Assembly: GCA_028376655.1 (NCBI GenBank)
Contig: JAONAZ010000008.1
Location: 1-42,205 of the forward strand
Reading direction: 5' to 3'
Length of the DNA stretch: 42,205 bases
DNA from: Acidimicrobiia bacterium
GTDB lineage: Bacteria > Actinomycetota > Acidimicrobiia > Actinomarinales > Actinomarinaceae
Each line of letters starts with the position of its first letter. Position 1 is the stretch's first letter. Under the pieces are notes generated by a model. That model was not told where the DNA came from and did not search any database. It worked only from the letters and a program-made list of their open reading frames with translations. Positions 38,175 to 42,205 of this stretch are shown here, piece after piece. Position numbers and translations under genes: made by a program.

Positions 38175-39621
38175 TTATTAAATCCTTCATTTTGATGGGG
38201 AAAAAACCTCTAGAACTTTTTGATAAATTACTTATGAGCGGAACAGTATTTCTTGTATACAACCGAGTAAATAATAGATCAAATATTGTTGCAACACCTA
38301 GGGCTAAAGCAAAACCTCTAATCGGTCCTATTGCTAATACATAGAGGAGGATTGCTGCCGATAGAGATACGAAATCTGCAGTTAGAATTGTTTTCCATGC
38401 ATCAGTAGCGGCTTTTTCTGCCGCAAATTGGAATGAGCGACCAATTTTGATTTCATCCTTAAATTTTTCAAACGTTACTATATATGAATCAGCTGCCAGA
38501 CCAATAGAAACTATAATCCCAGCTATTCCTGAAAGAGTAAGTGTAAAACCTTGATACTCACCAAGTAAGGTTATAACTGCGTAGAAAAGTAATCCAAATG
38601 AACTAAGACCTAAAATAGCAACCAGGCCCAATAATCGGTAATAAAGGATGAGGTACAAGGACACAATTATCAGTCCTATAAGGCCTGCTTGTAATCCAAG
38701 ATTTAGAGTATCTTCGCCTAGTGTTGCCGAAACCTTTTGAATTGAGGATCTTTCAAACGATACAGGTAGAGCACCGTATCTCAATATTATAGCAAGGTTA
38801 TTAGCTGCTTCTCCACCATCAGCATTACCCATAGAAATTGCTGCCGTACCACCAGTTATTCCTTCGTTCGGGTCTACATCAAAAGCAATACCTGGAGCCG
38901 ATACAACTTCCCCATCTAAAACAATTGCTAATTTTCTTCTATCTCCATTTTCATTAGCTAGCTTTTTGGTTAATTCTGTAAATAGACTTGCAGACTCATC
39001 TTTAAATTCTAGTGACACAATCCATTCATTTTCTGGAAAAACAGCTATCGCATCTGAAATATCATTACCTGTTAATTCTGCTGGTCCTAACTGATAAATA
39101 ACTGGATAACCCGAGTTAATTGATAGTATGTATGAGTCAAAATCTGGGTTATCAACTAGTGAGATGCCTATAACTTCATCTACACCTGTAATGCCTGCTT
39201 TGATAACCGTTTGAACTTCTTCTGGATTATCAGGATTTGGAATTAATTCAAGAGCGGGTGAGTATCCTGTAGACATTGATGAATCAAGTACTGGACGAAA
39301 CGTCAGTAATCCAGTTGTGCCGAGTGCTTCAATCGCCCTTTCTTGATCTGTTACCCCGGGTAATTGAACGAGTACTGAGTTCTCACCACTTATGGCAATT
39401 TCTGGTTCTTGAACGTCTCCGAATGCTTCAATTCGTGTTCTCATAATCTCAACAGCTTGCTCTATGAGTTCTTGATCAGTCCCCTCTTCCGCTGTTAGAA
39501 TAACTGATATCCCTCCTTGAAGATCCAAACCCAATTTTGGAGATAATTCTTGTGCATAAACGAGAGTAAATAACGATAATGAAACAAATGGTAAAAACAA
39601 AATTTTAAAATATTTTTTCAC
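38167..39621 (-). CDS. secD: Protein translocase subunit SecD
   Basis: Export motor subunit. An N-terminal TM or uncleaved signal (about 5-23) precedes LGLDLQGGISVILTA, the hallmark SecD segment; a large periplasmic domain follows to about residue 310, then a bundle of hydrophobic helices with GIAGIIVSIGLAADSYIVTF and FEKFKDEIKIGRS (family GMAVDANV.IFER..EE). At 484 residues it is intermediate in length. It overlaps yajC by four bases and secF by eight. Confidence 0.95.
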   Translation of the reverse strand: MKKYFKILFLPFVSLSLFTLVYAQELSPKLGLDLQGGISVILTAEEGTDQELIEQAVEIMRTRIEAFGDVQEPEIAISGENSVLVQLPGVTDQERAIEALGTTGLLTFRPVLDSSMSTGYSPALELIPNPDNPEEVQTVIKAGITGVDEVIGISLVDNPDFDSYILSINSGYPVIYQLGPAELTGNDISDAIAVFPENEWIVSLEFKDESASLFTELTKKLANENGDRRKLAIVLDGEVVSAPGIAFDVDPNEGITGGTAAISMGNADGGEAANNLAIILRYGALPVSFERSSIQKVSATLGEDTLNLGLQAGLIGLIIVSLYLILYYRLLGLVAILGLSSFGLLFYAVITLLGEYQGFTLTLSGIAGIIVSIGLAADSYIVTFEKFKDEIKIGRSFQFAAEKAATDAWKTILTADFVSLSAAILLYVLAIGPIRGFALALGVATIFDLLFTRLYTRNTVPLISNLSKSSRGFFPIKMKDLIND

Positions 39622-39869
39622 GATATACCGTTTATTTTTGATTTATTGATGACAAGTTCACCTTTTTTAAGTACTAAAGTTACAGTACTTTTATCTAGAG
39701 ATACGATTCGCCCATAAATCCCTGATTCTGTAACAACATTATTACCGATTTCGAGACCGTCAATCATCTGAGCATGTTTTTTGTTACGGCTTCTTTGAGG
39801 GACCCATAAAATAGTATAGAAAACTACAAGTACGATAATTAAAGGTAATACGCTTATTAACTCATTCAT
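39618..39869 (-). CDS. yajC: Preprotein translocase subunit YajC
   Basis: Small accessory protein of SecDF. A single N-terminal TM (about 5-25) is followed by the conserved RSRNKKHAQMIDGLEIGNNV (family RPQ.K..K.....L..GD.V) and VVTESGIYGRIVSLDKSTV (family V.T.GGI.G.V). At 83 residues it is normal. It begins directly after tgt and starts the secDF block. Confidence 0.94.
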   Translation of the reverse strand: MNELISVLPLIIVLVVFYTILWVPQRSRNKKHAQMIDGLEIGNNVVTESGIYGRIVSLDKSTVTLVLKKGELVINKSKINGIS

Positions 39870-40949
39870 TTATATATATCTTTTCTTAAAATTTTCAAAA
39901 TCTGATTCTAATATACTTTGTCTAGCTCCATCAAGCATAATCTCAGTCTGAATTAAATTGTGGATTGTTAAATAAAGCCAAGCAGAAGTTTGTTCATTTT
40001 TGAGCAAATGTTTTAAAAATCCTTTTGAATAACTTTTACATGTAAAACATGGACATGACTCCATTATTGGTGCAGTATCTGATGAATATTTTTTATTTTT
40101 AATATTTATGTAAGTATTACCTGTGATGAGTTTTCCGTGTCTCGCTAATCTAGCTGGCCAAACACAGTCAAACATATCTATGCCTTCAGCAATCAGGTCA
40201 ACAAGTCCAAGTGTGTCACCAAGACCCATAACATAACGTGGTTTATCAATTGGTAAAAAGTCTGATGTAAAATTGACAATATCCTTGCGGTCTTTCCTCG
40301 ACTCTCCAAGAGCCAGGCCACCTAATGCGTATCCATCAAAATTAAGTTCAATCATTGATAACGCTGATTTTTCTCTAAGTTTTTTGACTAATCCACCCTG
40401 TATTATTCCAAATAAAGATTGTTCATTATTGTTATGTGTTTCGCGTGCAATTTTTGCCCATTCTGAAGTTGTACTTATAGCTTCATTTTGAAGATTTTCA
40501 GGTGCATCTATGTCAACAACATAGTCAAAGATCATGGCAATATCACTACCAAGAATATTTTGTGTTTCAATTGATAATTTAGGAGTCATTAAAAACGTTG
40601 ATCCATCGTATACATTTTTAAATTGAATTCCATTTTCAACTTTTTTAGTAGGTAAAGACCATCCTTGGAAACCCCCAGAATCAGTAAGTATTACCCCATT
40701 CCAGTTCATAAATTTATGTAAGCCACCTAGTTCATTTACGGTGTTAGCACCAGGTCTTAGGTAAAGGTGATATGTATTAGCTAAAAGTACTGAGGTTTTA
40801 TCAAGTAACTCATGAGGTGTTGACTTTAATGCTCCTTTAGTTGCAACAGGCATGAAGGTCGGAGTTAAAACTTTTTTATTATTTACGGTAAGTACACCGG
40901 CTCTTGCACGGCTATCTGTTGCTTCAATCTTAAATTTAAGACTACTCAT
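39870..40949 (-). CDS. tgt: tRNA-guanine transglycosylase
   Basis: Exchanges the wobble guanine of GUN-anticodon tRNAs for a queuosine precursor. Asp90 lies in TDSGGFQ, the nucleophile region is GIDMFDCVWPARLARHG, and the zinc site is CPCFTC with a later histidine in LTIHNL. The bacterial substrate-pocket motif FDEC reads FDYV (142-145), so the usual cysteine is V, as in the eukaryotic enzyme. At 359 residues it is standard. Neighbours queA and yajC-secDF match the common bacterial queA-tgt-yajC-secD-secF order. Confidence 0.93.
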   Translation of the reverse strand: MSSLKFKIEATDSRARAGVLTVNNKKVLTPTFMPVATKGALKSTPHELLDKTSVLLANTYHLYLRPGANTVNELGGLHKFMNWNGVILTDSGGFQGWSLPTKKVENGIQFKNVYDGSTFLMTPKLSIETQNILGSDIAMIFDYVVDIDAPENLQNEAISTTSEWAKIARETHNNNEQSLFGIIQGGLVKKLREKSALSMIELNFDGYALGGLALGESRKDRKDIVNFTSDFLPIDKPRYVMGLGDTLGLVDLIAEGIDMFDCVWPARLARHGKLITGNTYINIKNKKYSSDTAPIMESCPCFTCKSYSKGFLKHLLKNEQTSAWLYLTIHNLIQTEIMLDGARQSILESDFENFKKRYI

Positions 40950-41943
40950 CTATATTAAATAATACAGCATCGCCAAAACTTAAAAACTTAAGATTATTAC
41001 TTTGCGCAAAAGAATATAAGCTTCTCCATTTTTCGCCAAAAATTGTCTGAACAATCGAAAGTAAGCTACTTTTTGGAGCATGAAAATTAGTAATTAAAGT
41101 ATCGATAACTTTAAATTTGAATCCAGGTGTAATGAATAAATTAGTAGACCCTTCATAAACTTTTGTATTAATTACTGTTTCCAGTGTTCTTAATACCGTA
41201 GTTCCTACGGCCACAATTTTGTATCCCGCTTTTTTATATTCTAGAATATTCTCAAAGTCAAACTTATTTATTTTATAGTTTTCAGAATGAATTTTATAAT
41301 CTTCAACTAATTCTGTATCAATTTGTTTAAAAGTACCTAAATTGATATCAAGATTTATTAAGAATACTTTGTGACCTTTAGCCTTTAGTAATGAAATCAT
41401 TTCTAAACTGAAATGAAGCCCTGCAGTTGAAGAAGCAACTGAAAAACCACCTGTAGCAAATTCATTTTTATAGTCTTTATACTTAATAGGATTATCTTCT
41501 ATATAAGGCGGTAGTGGTACTTTCCCGAATTTATTAATTAAAGCCATTACATCCGTATGAAAATTAACAGTATATATGTCATTTTCTTTATGCATTATTT
41601 TAACAAAAGCAACATCTGTTTTTAGTTCCGATTTTAGTTTTAATTTGGTAGTGGTTTTTATTAGAACTTCAGCGGTATTGGAGTCAATAATATTTAATAT
41701 AAAAAATTCAATCTTACCACCAGTTATTGATTTAAAAGTTTCAATTCTTACATTTCGTACAGTCGATTTATTAAATATAAATACCGATTGATGTTTTAAT
41801 TTTTGTATATATTCATCAAAAGTAATTATTTTTCTTGTGGATGCTATTAATAACTTTGATTCGGATGGTTCTTTATATCGATATTGAGCAATAGCCTCAT
41901 TTTTAAGTTTATAATTGAGATCTGCTGTTGGAGTTTTAGTCAA
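40942..41943 (-). CDS. queA: S-adenosylmethionine:tRNA ribosyltransferase-isomerase
   Basis: Adds the epoxy-cyclopentane precursor to preQ1-tRNA in queuosine synthesis. Family features are STAGLHFSLEMISLLKAKGH, LDINLGTFKQI, EDYKIHSENYKI, VGTTVLRTLE and TNFHAPKSSLLSIVQTIFG. At 333 residues it is near normal. The start is TTG at 41943, placed directly after the stop of the upstream gene with no spacer and no clear Shine-Dalgarno. It overlaps tgt by eight bases. Confidence 0.94.
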   Translation of the reverse strand: MTKTPTADLNYKLKNEAIAQYRYKEPSESKLLIASTRKIITFDEYIQKLKHQSVFIFNKSTVRNVRIETFKSITGGKIEFFILNIIDSNTAEVLIKTTTKLKLKSELKTDVAFVKIMHKENDIYTVNFHTDVMALINKFGKVPLPPYIEDNPIKYKDYKNEFATGGFSVASSTAGLHFSLEMISLLKAKGHKVFLINLDINLGTFKQIDTELVEDYKIHSENYKINKFDFENILEYKKAGYKIVAVGTTVLRTLETVINTKVYEGSTNLFITPGFKFKVIDTLITNFHAPKSSLLSIVQTIFGEKWRSLYSFAQSNNLKFLSFGDAVLFNIDE

Positions 41944-42205
41944 TTATTTTTCTAATAGTTTAATGAATAAATCATAAGACATAGATATTACTTCAGGTAC
42001 ACCGTCGTTAGTTCTACGTTCGTTATTTGTTTTTCGTTTAAGTTTTTTCCAAAAAACAAGAGTATTTATATCTCCTGATTTAGTTATAGCTTTATCTAGT
42101 GTTTGATGAAGATTAAGATTTTGTCTTGACTTAGCCTCAATAAAAAACTCTTCATTGTCAATAAAAAGTTGAATGTCACCTAAATCGTTAGAACCGCCTT
42201 CTGCA
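41944..42205 (-). CDS. PD-(D/E)xK nuclease-like protein (5' partial)
   Basis: An open reading frame enters from the right edge and ends at 41944; 86 residues are visible with no start. It reads AEGGSNDLGDIQLFIDNEEF, then FIEAKSRQNLNLHQTLDKAI, a middle LVFWKKLKRK, and ends SYDLFIKLLEK. The GDI....FIEAK layout (aspartate, then E-x-K) is that of the PD-(D/E)xK nuclease superfamily and recalls small phage or Holliday-junction-type nucleases. It abuts queA where ruvB stands in many bacteria. The full gene is outside the window, so function stays open. Confidence 0.65.
   Translation of the reverse strand, partial: AEGGSNDLGDIQLFIDNEEFFIEAKSRQNLNLHQTLDKAITKSGDINTLVFWKKLKRKTNNERRTNDGVPEVISMSYDLFIKLLEK

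Overview
The window is strongly AT-rich bacterial chromosome with almost no intergenic space. Several lines of sequence evidence point to an actinobacterium: a complete 16S-23S-5S rRNA operon whose 23S carries an extra segment where actinobacteria have the helix-54a insertion; an actinobacterial-type integration host factor (mIHF) gene directly upstream of gmk; a PriA without helicase motifs; and gene order matching what I remember of Mycobacterium tuberculosis (pheS-pheT..mpg-tyrS; yajC-secD-secF-rel-MBL-hisS-aspS-alaS-yqgF-mltG-efp-nusB; mihF-gmk-rpoZ-coaBC-priA-def-fmt; and the merR / DUF151 nuclease / merR group). A low-GC, streamlined actinobacterium suggests the marine 'Candidatus Actinomarina' type (Acidimicrobiia-related). 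That placement is inference; the 16S is present to test it.

Layout. (1) 1-2136, + strand: end of the riboflavin operon, ribE (cut by the left edge), ribBA, ribH. (2) 2137-8407, +: a leader with promoter and attenuator-like hairpin, then infC, rpmI, rplT, pheS, pheT, mpg, tyrS, mostly overlapping or touching. infC appears to start at an AUA codon. (3) 8408-13580, +: rRNA operon with two boxA-like elements and two long inverted repeats that would form the 16S and 23S precursor processing stems, closed by a terminator after 5S. (4) 13614-18947: a looser set comprising a small membrane protein, an MBL-fold hydrolase (-), a gamma-glutamyltransferase-like protein, a SURF1-like protein, an epoxide-hydrolase-like alpha/beta hydrolase and adenosine deaminase. 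(5) 18921-42205, all - strand: about 23 kb of packed housekeeping genes. In transcription order: a partial PD-(D/E)xK-like nuclease, queA, tgt, yajC, secD, secF, rel, an MBL hydrolase, hisS, aspS, alaS, ruvX, mltG, efp, nusB, mihF, gmk, rpoZ, coaBC, priA, def, fmt, an FtsR-like merR, a D-Ala-D-Ala carboxypeptidase, the DUF151 nuclease, a second merR and a small nuclease-fold protein.

Most of the content is core translation, tRNA charging, secretion, cell wall and cofactor metabolism. I see no CRISPR array, insertion sequence, prophage or recognisable defence system. The points most worth checking are unusual initiation and RNA-level features: the AUA start of infC, a possible AUC start of the D-Ala-D-Ala carboxypeptidase, TANNNT boxes placed 5-7 bases before several start codons (leaderless mRNAs), an attenuator-like hairpin before infC, and a terminator-like hairpin inside the rRNA leader just after boxA. 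Active-site departures in CoaBC, Tgt and EF-P, and a strongly reduced PriA, are also noted.
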